The notes below the pieces were generated by a model that did no database searches, was not told where the DNA came from, and worked only from the letters and a program-made list of their open reading frames with translations. From [Mycobacterium] nativiensis (lineage in GTDB: Bacteria; Actinomycetota; Actinomycetes; Mycobacteriales; Mycobacteriaceae): a DNA stretch of 64,000 nt. The stretch is from contig NZ_CP083986.1 of the NCBI RefSeq assembly GCF_020172685.1, positions 3,652,817 to 3,716,816 on the forward strand, in the 5' to 3' direction. Below, in pieces: positions 33,203 through 42,183 of the stretch. Within the stretch, counting starts at the first letter, position 1. Each line of letters begins with the position of its first letter. A program made the translations under genes and the position numbers.

Positions 33203-33550
33203 GTCCCGCCTCCTCACCTCGTTGCGCGATACTAGATATGTCGCCCGTTTATTGTGATGTAATTCATCCCAATTCGAACATGTGATCGAATCTCGGTCTG
33301 CGACACCGGAATCGGCTGGCCAACCGGGAAATGACACTGATGTGATTAGACACGGGTTGACTTGTCCGGTCAAGCCGAATGGCCAAATTCCTTACCATCC
33401 CGTGATCGATTTCCGACGTGTCCGAGACCGGCGAGTCTGTGTCATCTAAGCCACACCGCCCTATCGGCGTGTCCTACCGGACCCTGTTTCGCCCCGTCGC
33501 GGTGGTCCACCACCGCGACCGTTTCGCCGTCAAAGGTACTGTCGTGCGCT
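33203..33550. promoter_or_regulatory. 348-base whiB2-fbiA divergent intergenic region
   Basis: The whiB2-proximal half is AT-rich; on the minus strand TAGTAT near 33230 is a plausible -10. No gene is supported here: an in-frame extension of fbiA back to 33362 has no family similarity. The fbiA-proximal end carries the perfect hairpin described separately. Confidence 0.5.
33496..33519 (+). promoter_or_regulatory. Perfect 10-bp hairpin in the fbiA leader
   Basis: GTCGCGGTGG-TCCA-CCACCGCGAC is a perfect 10-bp inverted repeat with a 4-base loop, 31 bases upstream of the fbiA GTG, flanked on both sides by TTTCGCC. It could be an operator or an RNA hairpin in the leader. Confidence 0.5.
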
Positions 33551-34549
33551 GTGAAGGTCACGGTTCTCGTCGGGGGGGTCGGCGGCGCCCGATTCCTGCT
33601 CGGCGTCCAGAAACTGCTGGGTCTGGGCCAGTTTGCCGACGGCGCCGACGGCAGGAAAGACTCAGCCGCCCACGAGCTGACCGCGGTCGTCAACGTCGGC
33701 GACGACGCCTGGATGCACGGGGTGCGCATCTGTCCGGATCTGGACACCTGCATGTACACCCTGGGCGGTGGCGTTGACCTCGAGCGCGGCTGGGGCCACC
33801 GTGACGAAACCTGGAACGCCATGGCGGAGTTGGCCCACTACGGCATGCAACCGGACTGGTTCAGCCTCGGCGACCGCGACCTGGCCACCCACCTGGTCCG
33901 CACCCAGGCGCTGCGCGCCGGCTACTCGCTGACGGAAGTGACCGCGGCGTTGTGCGACCGCTGGCAGCCGGGCGCCAGGCTGCTGCCGGTCACCAACGAC
34001 AGCTGCGAAACCCATGTGGTCATCACCGATCCCGAAGACGACAGTCAGCGCGCCGTGCACTTCCAGGAATGGTGGGTGCGCTACCGCGCGGGAGTCCCGA
34101 CCCACGGATTCGGCTTCGTCGGCTCCGAGAAGGCGACGGCGGCACCGGAAGTGATCGATGCCATCGCCGGAGCCGACATCGTGCTGCTGGCCCCGTCCAA
34201 TCCGGTGGTGAGCATCGGCGCCATCCTGGCCGTGCCCGGCATCCGGGCGGCACTGCGGTCCACACCGGCGCCCATCGTCGGATACTCGCCGATCATCGGC
34301 GGAAAGCCGTTGCGCGGCATGGCCGATACCTGCCTGAGCGTGATCGGCCTGGATTCCACCTCGCAGGCCGTCGGTGAGCACTACGGGGCGCGCAGCGGAA
34401 CCGGGATCCTGGACCACTGGCTGGTGCACGAGGGCGAGCACGCCGAGATCAACGGCGTCACGGTGCGCAGCGTCCCACTCCTGATGACCGACCCGGCGGC
34501 CACGGCCGAGATGGTGCGCGCAGGACTGGAACTCGCGGGCGTGCGATGA
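33551..34549 (+). CDS. fbiA: F420 biosynthesis transferase FbiA (CofD)
   Basis: 2-phospho-L-lactate/PEP transferase of 332 residues that joins the activated three-carbon unit to Fo, giving (dehydro-)F420-0. The N-terminal GGVGGARFL loop, the VNVGDD motif and [11 protein letters not shown] near the GDP site are present. GTG 33551 matches the family N-terminus ([12 protein letters not shown]). It overlaps fbiB by 4 bases (ATGA). Equivalent to Rv3261. Confidence 0.97.
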   Translation: MKVTVLVGGVGGARFLLGVQKLLGLGQFADGADGRKDSAAHELTAVVNVGDDAWMHGVRICPDLDTCMYTLGGGVDLERGWGHRDETWNAMAELAHYGMQPDWFSLGDRDLATHLVRTQALRAGYSLTEVTAALCDRWQPGARLLPVTNDSCETHVVITDPEDDSQRAVHFQEWWVRYRAGVPTHGFGFVGSEKATAAPEVIDAIAGADIVLLAPSNPVVSIGAILAVPGIRAALRSTPAPIVGYSPIIGGKPLRGMADTCLSVIGLDSTSQAVGEHYGARSGTGILDHWLVHEGEHAEINGVTVRSVPLLMTDPAATAEMVRAGLELAGVR

Positions 34550-35886
34550 CCGAACACGGCAGCGCGGCCAGAGTCGAGATCCTGCCGATAACCGGTTTGG
34601 GCGAATTCCGGCCGGGCGACGACCTGGCCGCCGCGCTGGCCCAGGCAGCACCGTGGCTGGCCGACGGTGACATCCTGGTCGTCACCAGCAAGGTGGTGTC
34701 CAAATGCGAGGGCCGAATAGTGCCGGCGCCACACGACGCCGAGGCGCGTGACGCGCTGCGTCGCCAGCTGGTCGAGGCCGAGGCGGTGCGCGTTCTAGCC
34801 CGTAAGGGCCGCACCTGGATCACCGAGAACCGTCTCGGCCTGGTGCAGGCCGCCGCCGGGGTGGACGGCTCCAACGTCGGCGCCGACGAACTCGCCCTCC
34901 TGCCGGTCGACCCCGACGCCAGCGCCGCCGCGTTGCGCGACGCACTGGCCGAGCGGCTCGGAGTCGGGGTGGCGGTGGTGATCACCGACACGATGGGCCG
35001 CGCCTGGCGCAACGGGCAGATCGATGTCGCGATCGGGGCATCGGGACTGTCCGTCCTCAACGGCTACGCCGGATCGGTCGACCGGCACGGCAACGAGTTG
35101 CTGGTCACCGAGGTGGCCGTCGCCGACGAAATCGCCGCGGCAGCCGACCTGGTCAAGGGCAAGCTCACCGATGTTCCGGTGGCGGTGGTGCGCGGGGTCT
35201 CCAGCCCCGACGACGGCTCCACGGCCGCCGCGCTGGTGCGCTCGGGGTCCGACGATCTGTTCTGGCTGGGCACCGCCGAGGCCATCGAGATCGGGCACCG
35301 CCAGGCCCAGCTGTTGCGCCGCTCTGTGCGCACGTTCTCCGGGGAGCCGGTGCCGGCGCAGCTGGTCACCGACGCGATGGCCGAGGCGCTGACCGCCCCG
35401 GCGCCGCACCACACCCGGCCGGTGCGGTTCGTGTGGCTGCAGACCCCGGCCCTGCGCACCCGGCTGCTCGATGCGATGGCCGACCGCTGGCGCGCCGACC
35501 TGACCGGCGACGGCAAGTCACCCGAGGCAGTCGAGAAGCGGGTCGCTCGTGGCCGGATCCTTTACGATGCACCCGAAGTCGTCATCCCGATCATGGTGCC
35601 CGACGGCGCCCACCACTACCCCGACGCCGCCCGCACCGCCGCCGAGCACACCATGTTCACCGTGGCCGTCGGCGCCGCCGTCCAGGCGCTGCTGGTGGCG
35701 CTGGCCGTGCGCGGTGTGGGCAGTTGCTGGATCGGGTCCACCATCTTCGCCGCCGAGTTGGTCCGCGACGAGCTGGATCTGCCGCCGGACTGGGAGCCGT
35801 TGGGCGCCATCGCGATCGGCTACCCCACCGAACCGCCCGAGCCGCGACCGCCGGCCGACATCGACGATCTGTTGGTGCGGCGGTGA
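34546..35886 (+). CDS. fbiB: F420 gamma-glutamyl ligase / FMN reductase FbiB
   Basis: Bifunctional enzyme of 446 residues. The N-terminal CofE-like domain (about 1-250, with [19 protein letters not shown]) adds glutamates to F420-0. The C-terminal nitroreductase-like domain (about 255-446, with [12 protein letters not shown] and GVGSCWIGS) uses FMNH2 to reduce dehydro-F420-0. Length matches the mycobacterial protein (448). It overlaps fbiA upstream and the NUDIX gene downstream (GTGA), so all three are coupled. Confidence 0.97.
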   Translation: MTEHGSAARVEILPITGLGEFRPGDDLAAALAQAAPWLADGDILVVTSKVVSKCEGRIVPAPHDAEARDALRRQLVEAEAVRVLARKGRTWITENRLGLVQAAAGVDGSNVGADELALLPVDPDASAAALRDALAERLGVGVAVVITDTMGRAWRNGQIDVAIGASGLSVLNGYAGSVDRHGNELLVTEVAVADEIAAAADLVKGKLTDVPVAVVRGVSSPDDGSTAAALVRSGSDDLFWLGTAEAIEIGHRQAQLLRRSVRTFSGEPVPAQLVTDAMAEALTAPAPHHTRPVRFVWLQTPALRTRLLDAMADRWRADLTGDGKSPEAVEKRVARGRILYDAPEVVIPIMVPDGAHHYPDAARTAAEHTMFTVAVGAAVQALLVALAVRGVGSCWIGSTIFAAELVRDELDLPPDWEPLGAIAIGYPTEPPEPRPPADIDDLLVRR

Positions 35887-36437
35887 GTCTGCACGACTCC
35901 GCGGTCGCGGCGCTGAGAACCTGGGCGGCACCGGATTGGCGGCAGGACTCGCTACGGCATGCGGTGCTGGCGTTTCTGGACGCTCGCAGCGACGCGTGCG
36001 CGCGCGAATGCGTACCCGGCCACATCACCGCGTCGACGCTGGTGCTCGACCACACCGGCGAGCGGGCGCTGCTGACGCTGCATCCGCGGGTGGGCCGCTG
36101 GCTGCAGCTCGGCGGCCACTGCGAGGACACCGACGCCGACATCCTCGCCGCCGCGCTGCGGGAGGCCACCGAGGAATCCGGCGTCGTCGGGCTGCGACTC
36201 GATCCGCAACTGGCGGCGGTGCACGTGCACCCGGTGACGTGCTCGCTGGGCGTGCCGACCCGGCACCTGGATCTGCAGTTCGTGGCGCACGCCCCGGCCG
36301 ATGCACAGATCGGCATCAGCGACGAGTCGCTGGCCCTGAGCTGGTGGCCGGTGGATGCGCTGCCGCCGGACGCCGACGACGCGCTGCGGCACCTGGTGGC
36401 ACGCGCCGTGACGATGCCTCAGACGTCGGACGAGTAG
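35883..36437 (+). CDS. NUDIX hydrolase coupled to fbiAB
   Basis: NUDIX-fold protein of 184 residues. The helix carries REATEESG (93-100), the core of the Nudix box, but the upstream part reads [16 protein letters not shown], so the canonical G-x5-E spacing is not kept. The GTG at 35883 overlaps the fbiB stop, so it is probably cotranslated. Substrate unknown; a role in F420 nucleotide intermediates or cleaning up oxidised nucleotides is inference. Its 3' end overlaps the convergent rmlA2 gene by 19 bases. Confidence 0.85.
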   Translation: MSLHDSAVAALRTWAAPDWRQDSLRHAVLAFLDARSDACARECVPGHITASTLVLDHTGERALLTLHPRVGRWLQLGGHCEDTDADILAAALREATEESGVVGLRLDPQLAAVHVHPVTCSLGVPTRHLDLQFVAHAPADAQIGISDESLALSWWPVDALPPDADDALRHLVARAVTMPQTSDE

Positions 36438-37492
36438 CGGATTCCGCAGTCCGGGATCGACACCCCGGGCCACACCCGGGCCCCGCGCAGCAGCTCGCAG
36501 CGGGCCCCGATGTCAGCGCCGTCGCCGATCACTCCGTCGCGGATCAGCGCCCGCGGCCCGATCCGGGAGCCGAACCCGATGATCGAGCGTTCGATCACGC
36601 TGCCCGCCTCGACCTTGACCCCGTCGAAGATCACCGCTCCGTCCAGCCGGGCGCCCGGGCCGATCTCGGCGCCCCGCCCCACAACCGTGCCGCCGACCAG
36701 CACCGCGCCCGGCGCCACCGAGGCGCCGTCGTGCACCAGTGCCTCACCGCGCTGTCCGCCCAATGCCGGCGACGGCGCGATGCCGCGCACCAGATCCGCC
36801 GAGCCCCGCACGAAGTCCTCCGGGGTGCCCATGTCACGCCAGTAGCTCGTGTCGACGTAGCCGCAGACCTTGACGTCGTCGGCCAGCAGCGCCGGGAACA
36901 CCTCGCGCTCCACCGAGACCGGCCGTCCACGCGGGATGGACTCGATCACCTTGCGCGACAACACATAACAGCCGGCGTTGATCTGGTCGGTCGGCGGGTC
37001 CTCGGTCTTCTCCAGGAACGCGGTGACCCGGCCGTCCGTGGTGGGCACGCAGCCGAACGCCCGCGGGTCGCCGACCCGTACCAGGTGCAGGGTCGCTTCG
37101 GCGGCCTGCTCGCGGTGGTAGCCGTACAACTCGCCCAGGTCCGCCCCGGACAGCACGTCGCCGTTGAACACCATCGCGGTGTCGTGGCGCAGCTTTCCGG
37201 CGACGTTGGCAATGCCGCCGCCGGTGCCCAGCGGCTCCTCCTCGGTGACGTAGTCGATCTGCAGGCCCAGTGCGGCCCCGTCGCCGAATTCCTCGGCGAA
37301 CACCTCCGGCTTGTAGGAGGTGCTGAGGATGACGTGCTCGATGCCTGCGGCGGCGATCCGCGACAGCAGATGGGTGAGGAACGGCAGACCCGCGGTCGGC
37401 AGCATCGGCTTGGGCGCTGACAACGTCAACGGCCGTAGCCGGGTCCCCTTGCCGCCCACCAGAACGACGGCATCGACTTGCTGGAGCGTCAC
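36419..37492 (-). CDS. rmlA2: Mannose-1-phosphate guanylyltransferase-like nucleotidyltransferase
   Basis: Sugar-nucleotidyltransferase of 357 residues, equivalent to Rv3264c (annotated manB, manC or rmlA2). The N-terminal VLVGGKGTRLRPLT loop binds the nucleotide, with FNGDVLSGADL and EKTEDPPTDQINAG in the catalytic domain. A C-terminal left-handed beta-helix is evident from the repeated hexapeptides about residues 255-345. It should make GDP-mannose from mannose-1-P. GTG 37492 overlaps the wbbL1 stop by 4 bases. Confidence 0.93.
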   Translation of the reverse strand: MTLQQVDAVVLVGGKGTRLRPLTLSAPKPMLPTAGLPFLTHLLSRIAAAGIEHVILSTSYKPEVFAEEFGDGAALGLQIDYVTEEEPLGTGGGIANVAGKLRHDTAMVFNGDVLSGADLGELYGYHREQAAEATLHLVRVGDPRAFGCVPTTDGRVTAFLEKTEDPPTDQINAGCYVLSRKVIESIPRGRPVSVEREVFPALLADDVKVCGYVDTSYWRDMGTPEDFVRGSADLVRGIAPSPALGGQRGEALVHDGASVAPGAVLVGGTVVGRGAEIGPGARLDGAVIFDGVKVEAGSVIERSIIGFGSRIGPRALIRDGVIGDGADIGARCELLRGARVWPGVSIPDCGIRYSSDV

Positions 37493-38376
37493 GGACGTCC
37501 TTTCGTGAGTTTGCGGCGGGCACTGCGCACCGCCAGGCCCGATCGCACTGCCAGCGCCCCCCGCATGGCCGCGCGCAGCGGTGCGCGCCACCAACCGGTG
37601 TGCCGGTCGGCGAGGTAGGTGTAGGTACTGCGGTGGTGGGCCGCCAGGTTGGCCGCCGGGTCCTTGCCGGTGGCGTGCCCCTTCTGGTGCAGCACTTCGG
37701 CGGTGGGAACGTAGACATTGAGCCAGCCGGCCTTGGCCAGCCGGTCCCCCAGGTCGACGTCCTCCATGTAGAGGAAATAGCGCTCGTCGAAGCCGCCGAC
37801 CTGCTCGAACGCGGCGCGGCGCACCAGCAGGCAGGCCCCCGACAGCCACCCCACCGGGCGTTCGCTGGGTTCCAGCAGCTCCTGCCGGTAGGCCCGGGTC
37901 CACGGGTTGTTGGGCCACAGCGGGCCGACGACGGCGTGCATACCGCCGCTGATCAGGCTGGGCAGGTGGCGTGCCGACGGGTACACCGAACCGTCGGGAT
38001 CCCGGATCAGCGGGCCCAGCGCGGCGGCCGTCGGCCAGCGCTCGGCGGCCTCGAGCAGGGCGTCGATGCTGCCCGGACCCCACTGCACGTCGGGGTTGGC
38101 CACGATGAAGAACTCACCGCACCCGGTGCCTTCGACTTTCAGCAGCGCCACCGCGCTGTTGACCGCCCCCCCGTAGCCGAGGTTGGACCCGGTGTCGTGC
38201 AACCGCACGCCGGGATAGCGCTGGACGGCTTCCTGCGGCGCGCCGTCGGTGGAGCCGTTGTCGGCCATCACGACCTGCACCGGGCGGTCGGTGGCCAGGG
38301 ACAGCGATGCCAGGAATCGATCCAGGTGCCACCCCGGCGAATACGTCACCGTCACCACCGACAGGGCCTCACTCAC
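37489..38376 (-). CDS. wbbL1: Rhamnosyltransferase WbbL1
   Basis: GT2 glycosyltransferase of 295 residues that adds L-rhamnose to decaprenyl-PP-GlcNAc, forming the arabinogalactan linker. Features are VTVTYSPGW at the N-terminus, the ADNGSTDG donor motif, NPDVQWGPGS and the acceptor/catalytic YMEDVDLGDRL. I chose GTG 38376 (VSEALSVVTVTYS). M. tuberculosis WbbL1 is 301 residues. Lies between rmlD and rmlA2 in an operon reading leftwards. Confidence 0.94.
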   Translation of the reverse strand: MSEALSVVTVTYSPGWHLDRFLASLSLATDRPVQVVMADNGSTDGAPQEAVQRYPGVRLHDTGSNLGYGGAVNSAVALLKVEGTGCGEFFIVANPDVQWGPGSIDALLEAAERWPTAAALGPLIRDPDGSVYPSARHLPSLISGGMHAVVGPLWPNNPWTRAYRQELLEPSERPVGWLSGACLLVRRAAFEQVGGFDERYFLYMEDVDLGDRLAKAGWLNVYVPTAEVLHQKGHATGKDPAANLAAHHRSTYTYLADRHTGWWRAPLRAAMRGALAVRSGLAVRSARRKLTKGRP

Positions 38377-38386
38377 GGCGTAGAGG

Positions 38387-39250
38387 TTATCTGCCGAGCG
38401 CGGCGGCCAGTGCATCGCTCCACCCCCGTAGCGGCGCCAGGCCGGCCCGGGCCGAGGAGACCCCCGACAGCGCGGAGTACTGCGGCCGGGCCGCCGGACG
38501 GGGGTGCGCGGCGCTGCTGACCGGGCGCACCCGGTCGGGGTCGGCGCCGAGGGCGGCGTACACCGCGCAGGCCTGCTCGTATCGGCTGGCTGCCCCGGCG
38601 TTGGCGGCGTGCAGCACCCGGGCGTCGGGCCAGGCATCGGCCAGGGCCAGCAGTGCGTCGACCAGGTCCCCGACATAGGTCGGTGAGCCGATCTGATCGT
38701 CGACCACCTCGACGCCTCCGTCGCCGGCGGCCTTGTTCCGCATCACCGCGACGAAGTCGGTGCCGCCTGCGGCACCGGTGTAGACCCATGCGGTGCGCAC
38801 CACCACGGCGTCCGGCGAGGCCGCCAGCACCGCGTTCTCGCCGGCGAGTTTGGTGCTGCCGTAGACGGACAGCGGCCGGGTCGCGTCCCCCGGCTCATAC
38901 GGGCGCGGCGGGTCGCCTCCGAAGTCACCGTCGAAGACGTAGTCGGTGGAGATGTGGATCAGCCGGGCGCCGGCCCGGGTGCAGGCGGCGGCCAAGTGGC
39001 CCGGCCCGGCCGCGTTGACGGCGAACGCGCGGTCGGCGTCGGTCTCGGCGGCGTCGACGTTGTTGTAGGCCGCACAGTTCACCAGCACGTCCCCGGAGCG
39101 CAGGTCGACGGCGTCCACCGCGGCCGGATCGGTGATGTCGCACTGCGCCGACGTGAGCGTCAGCAGGTCACGGCCCTGTTCGGCGGCGCGTGCGGTCAGG
39201 AAGGTGCCGACCTGGCCGCCTGCTCCGGTGATCACTATTCGCGCTGTCAC
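38387..39250 (-). CDS. rmlD: dTDP-4-dehydrorhamnose reductase RmlD
   Basis: SDR-type reductase of 287 residues making dTDP-L-rhamnose, the donor for the linker. NADPH site TGAGGQVG, active-site YGSTKLAGE and the DQIGSPTY substrate motif are present. The start is GTG at 39250. First gene of the rmlD-wbbL1-rmlA2 operon; the 280-base region upstream contains the 57-bp tandem repeat. Confidence 0.95.
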   Translation of the reverse strand: MTARIVITGAGGQVGTFLTARAAEQGRDLLTLTSAQCDITDPAAVDAVDLRSGDVLVNCAAYNNVDAAETDADRAFAVNAAGPGHLAAACTRAGARLIHISTDYVFDGDFGGDPPRPYEPGDATRPLSVYGSTKLAGENAVLAASPDAVVVRTAWVYTGAAGGTDFVAVMRNKAAGDGGVEVVDDQIGSPTYVGDLVDALLALADAWPDARVLHAANAGAASRYEQACAVYAALGADPDRVRPVSSAAHPRPAARPQYSALSGVSSARAGLAPLRGWSDALAAALGR

Positions 39251-39298
39251 TTAACGCCGCTCCTCTTCATCGCTTCGTTCCGCATCGTCGTCGGCGGC

Positions 39299-39469
39299 GA
39301 GCTCATGCGGCAGTTCCAGCTTCGCCTCTCCTTCGTCGAGGCTCGCTGAACCGCCCAGCTTATGCGGCGGTCCCAGCTTCGCCTCTCCTTCGTCGAGGCT
39401 CGCTGAACCGCCGAGCTTATGCGGCGGTCCCAGCTTCGCCTCTCCTTCGTCGAGGCTCGCTGAACCGCC
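39299..39469 (-). repeat. 57-bp tandem repeat, three copies
   Basis: Three adjacent copies lie at 39299-39355, 39356-39412 and 39413-39469, nearly identical; the first differs at several positions. Each unit includes the core TTCGCCTCTCCTTCGTCGAG and ends AACCGCC. Each unit can fold: GCGGT pairs with ACCGC and GCCTC with GAGGC. The period of 57 keeps one frame open through the array, which looks like a coding sequence, but no start or conserved product supports that. A related single copy is at 792-848. It lies between rmlD and the LCP gene, in their divergent promoter region. Confidence 0.9.
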
Positions 39470-39530
39470 GAGTCTGGCACGCCGACGTCGGCTACCACCG
39501 ATACAGCAGTGACACAAGTAGCCTGAAGTG

Positions 39531-41000
39531 ATGCCTGTGCAACGTGTGGTTCGTGTGATTGCCACGGTGGCAGCCGTCACCATCGTTCTCGGCACCGGGG
39601 TCGCCTGGAGCCGTGTCCGGTCCTTCGAGGACGGCATCTTCCACGTCGCCTCGATGGCGCTGGGCAAGGGCGGATCCGACGGCGCGGTCGACATCCTGCT
39701 GGTCGGGATGGACAGCCGCACCGACGCCCACGGCAACCCGCTGACTCCCGAGGAGCTGACCGCGCTGCGGGTCGGCGACGACGACGCCACCAACACCGAC
39801 ACCATCATCCTGGTCCGCATTCCCAACAACGGGAAGTCGGCCACTGCGATCTCGATCCCCCGAGACTCCTACGTAGAGGCTCCCGGCCTGGACAAGACCA
39901 AGATCAACGGCGTCTACGGCGCCACCAAACTCGAGACCGCCGATGCGTTGTTCGCTGCCGGGATGGATGCGCCGCAGGCCCAGGCGCGCGGCACCGAGGC
40001 GGGCCGCGAGGCACTGATCAAGACGGTGGCCGACCTGACCGGTGTCACCGTCGACCACTACGCCGAAATCGGGTTGCTCGGCTTCTCGCTGATCACCGAT
40101 GCGCTGGGCGGGGTCGACGTCTGCCTCAAAGAGCCGGTGTACGAAGAACTCTCCGGTGCGGACTTCCCGGCAGGCTGGCAACGACTCAGCGGAGCGCAGG
40201 CCCTGAGCTTCGTCCGGCAGCGCCACGAACTCCCGCACGGCGATTTGGACCGGGTCCGCCGTCAGCAGGCGGTGATGGCGGCGCTGGCGCACCAGGTGAT
40301 CTCCGGTAAGACGCTGTCCAGCCCGGCCACCATGTCTCGACTGCAGGCGGCGGTGCAGCGGTCGGTGGTGCTGTCGGCGGGCTGGGACCTGATCGATTTC
40401 ATCACCAAGGCCCAGGATCTGGCCGCGGGCAAGGTTGCGTTCGCCACCATCCCGGTTCTGGAGGAAGCCGGCTGGAGCGACGACGGCATGCAGAGCGTGG
40501 TGCGGGTCGATCCCGAACAGGTCTCGCAGTGGGTGGCCGGCCTGCTCCATGACCAAGAAGAGGGCAAGACCGACCAACTGGCGTACGACCCGGAACACAC
40601 CACCGCCAGCGTGCTCAACGACACCGATATCAACGGCCTGGCCGCGGCGGTGTCAGGTGTGCTCAACGCCAAGGGATTCGGCACCGGGTCTGTCGGGAAC
40701 AACGAAACCGGCCACGTGCCCACCAGCCAGGTCCAGGCCGCCGACGCCGACGACCCCGGCGCGCACGCGGTGGCCAAGGATCTGGGCGGGCTGCCGGTGG
40801 TGAGCAACGAGTCGGTGCCGGCCGGTGCCGTTCGGGTCGTGCTGGCCAACGACTACACCGGACCGGGATCGGGCCTGGGCGCCGGGGGCCGCGCGGAGCT
40901 GGCCGGGCTGTCCGGCGTCGAAGACGGTGCGGCGCCCCAAATCCCAGCTCCGTCACCGATTCTGACGGCGGGTTCGGGCGACCCGCAATGCGTGAACTAA
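39531..41000 (+). CDS. LytR-CpsA-Psr family cell-wall ligase (Rv3267-type)
   Basis: A 489-residue LCP phosphotransferase expected to attach arabinogalactan to peptidoglycan. One N-terminal membrane helix (about 8-24) is followed by the extracytoplasmic LCP domain with VGMDSRTD, IPNNGKSATAISIPRDSYV, KTKINGVYG and SFVRQRHELPHGDLDR, which hold the conserved Arg and Asp residues. The LytR_C domain is at about 355-465. I chose ATG 39531 over the adjoining GTG 39528. Equivalent to Rv3267; it completes the chemistry begun by rmlD-wbbL1 across the divergent region. Confidence 0.93.
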   Translation: MPVQRVVRVIATVAAVTIVLGTGVAWSRVRSFEDGIFHVASMALGKGGSDGAVDILLVGMDSRTDAHGNPLTPEELTALRVGDDDATNTDTIILVRIPNNGKSATAISIPRDSYVEAPGLDKTKINGVYGATKLETADALFAAGMDAPQAQARGTEAGREALIKTVADLTGVTVDHYAEIGLLGFSLITDALGGVDVCLKEPVYEELSGADFPAGWQRLSGAQALSFVRQRHELPHGDLDRVRRQQAVMAALAHQVISGKTLSSPATMSRLQAAVQRSVVLSAGWDLIDFITKAQDLAAGKVAFATIPVLEEAGWSDDGMQSVVRVDPEQVSQWVAGLLHDQEEGKTDQLAYDPEHTTASVLNDTDINGLAAAVSGVLNAKGFGTGSVGNNETGHVPTSQVQAADADDPGAHAVAKDLGGLPVVSNESVPAGAVRVVLANDYTGPGSGLGAGGRAELAGLSGVEDGAAPQIPAPSPILTAGSGDPQCVN

Positions 41001-41010
41001 CGTCGCTGAG

Positions 41011-41736
41011 GTGACCAACCTCAGCTCGGCGATCCTTGATCCGATCATGCGCGCCGACCCGGTCGGACCACGCATCACCTATTACGACGACGCCACGGGC
41101 GAGCGCATCGAGTTGTCCGCGGCCACCCTGGCGAACTGGGCCGCCAAGACCGGCAACCTGTTACGCGACGAGCTCGGCGCCGGGCCGGGCAGCCGCATCG
41201 CGATACTGCTGCCGGCGCACTGGCAGACCGCGGCGGTGCTGTTCGGCGCGTGGTGGATCGGCGCGGAGGTGCTGCTAACCGAACCCGACGGGGACGCCGA
41301 CGTCGCGTTGTGCACCGCGGCCCGACTCGATGACGCCGACGCGGCGGTGGCCGGCTCCGGTGGTGAGGTGGTGGTGTTGTCGCTGGATCCGTTCGGCCGG
41401 CCGGCACCGGACCTGCCGGTGGGTGTCACCGATTACGCGACGGCGGTACGGGTGCATGGCGACCAGATCGCCGCCGAGCTCCGCCCCGGCCCAGCCCTGG
41501 CCGGCGCGTCCAGCGACGAGGTGCTGGCATCCAGCCGGGCGTCGGCGGCCGCCGCGGCGTTGACGTCGTCGGATCGAGTGTGGTCTGCCAACAGCTGGGA
41601 CACCCCGGCCGAGCTGATCGACAACATGCTGACGGTGTTCGCCGCCGGCGCGTCGCTGGTCCAGGTCGGCAACCCCGACCCGGGCGTGCAGGAACGCCGC
41701 CGGGACACTGAGAAGGTGACCCGCTCGCTGGCCTGA
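41011..41736 (+). CDS. TIGR03089-type protein (Rv3268-type)
   Basis: A 241-residue actinobacterial protein resembling only the N-terminal part of AMP-binding enzymes (LSAATLANWAAKTGNLLRDEL and RIAILLPAHWQTAAVLFGAWWIGA). The phosphate loop and C-terminal catalytic half are absent, so adenylating activity is unlikely. The start is GTG at 41011, 10 bases after the LCP stop. It follows the LCP gene in M. tuberculosis too. Function unknown. Confidence 0.85.
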   Translation: MTNLSSAILDPIMRADPVGPRITYYDDATGERIELSAATLANWAAKTGNLLRDELGAGPGSRIAILLPAHWQTAAVLFGAWWIGAEVLLTEPDGDADVALCTAARLDDADAAVAGSGGEVVVLSLDPFGRPAPDLPVGVTDYATAVRVHGDQIAAELRPGPALAGASSDEVLASSRASAAAAALTSSDRVWSANSWDTPAELIDNMLTVFAAGASLVQVGNPDPGVQERRRDTEKVTRSLA

Positions 41737-41780
41737 CCCGACGGCGGGCAGACCGTCGGGGCCACCGATCCACAACTCAT

Positions 41781-41798
41781 GCATAAATGCCTATATGC
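41781..41798. promoter_or_regulatory. Candidate metal-responsive operator for pacL1-ctpC
   Basis: GCATA-AATGCCTA-TATGC is a perfect 5-bp dyad with 8-base spacing in an AT-rich island, just upstream of a -10-like GATACT (41800-41805). This resembles ArsR/SmtB-family operators that control metal efflux genes. No regulator gene is adjacent, so the cognate protein would be encoded elsewhere. Confidence 0.45.
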
Positions 41799-41844
41799 TG
41801 ATACTCTGTCGAAGCGAAAGCCGAATGCGGAAAGGGGATTACTC

Positions 41845-42126
41845 ATGGCGGTACAGGGACTGCTGGTAAAGGCGGCCGGAACGGTGTTCACCGGGTTGGT
41901 CGGGGTGAGCGCGTATGAGCTGGCACGCAAGGCATTGGAGAAGGCTCCGCTGCACCAGGCCGCGGTGACCGCCACCGAATGGAGCCTGCGCGGAACCCGC
42001 CGGGCCGAGGAGGTCGCCGAGTCGGCGCGACTGAAGGTGGCCGACGTGGTCGCCGAGGCACGCGAACGCATCGGCGAGGAGGCCACCCCGCCGGCGGCGG
42101 CAGTCGAGCACGACCACGACCACTGA
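41845..42126 (+). CDS. pacL1: PacL1-type metallochaperone (DUF1490)
   Basis: A 93-residue membrane-anchored protein, the same length as Rv3269. A hydrophobic N-terminal helix (about 5-25) is followed by an amphipathic region, and the C-terminus ends EHDHDH, the metal-binding tail of PacL proteins. In M. tuberculosis PacL1 stabilises CtpC and clusters it into zinc-efflux platforms. I chose ATG 41845, preceded by GAAAGGGG. It lies 57 bases before ctpC. Confidence 0.92.
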   Translation: MAVQGLLVKAAGTVFTGLVGVSAYELARKALEKAPLHQAAVTATEWSLRGTRRAEEVAESARLKVADVVAEARERIGEEATPPAAAVEHDHDH

Positions 42127-42183
42127 TCGTGGGCGCGCGCGGCGACGACGTTGGCCCGCCCAGCCACCCGAAGGAGTGAAGCC

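Noticed and set aside
33362-33550. N-terminal extension of FbiA
   Set aside because: The extension has no family similarity and contains a promoter-like region and hairpin; GTG 33551 fits the known FbiA length.
39299-39469. CRISPR array
   Set aside because: The three units are contiguous and near-identical, with no unique spacers, and no cas1/cas2 is nearby. It is a simple tandem repeat.
39251-39498. Small protein encoded through the 57-bp repeats
   Set aside because: The 19-residue periodicity results from the 57-bp period being divisible by three; several frames are open and none has a convincing start.
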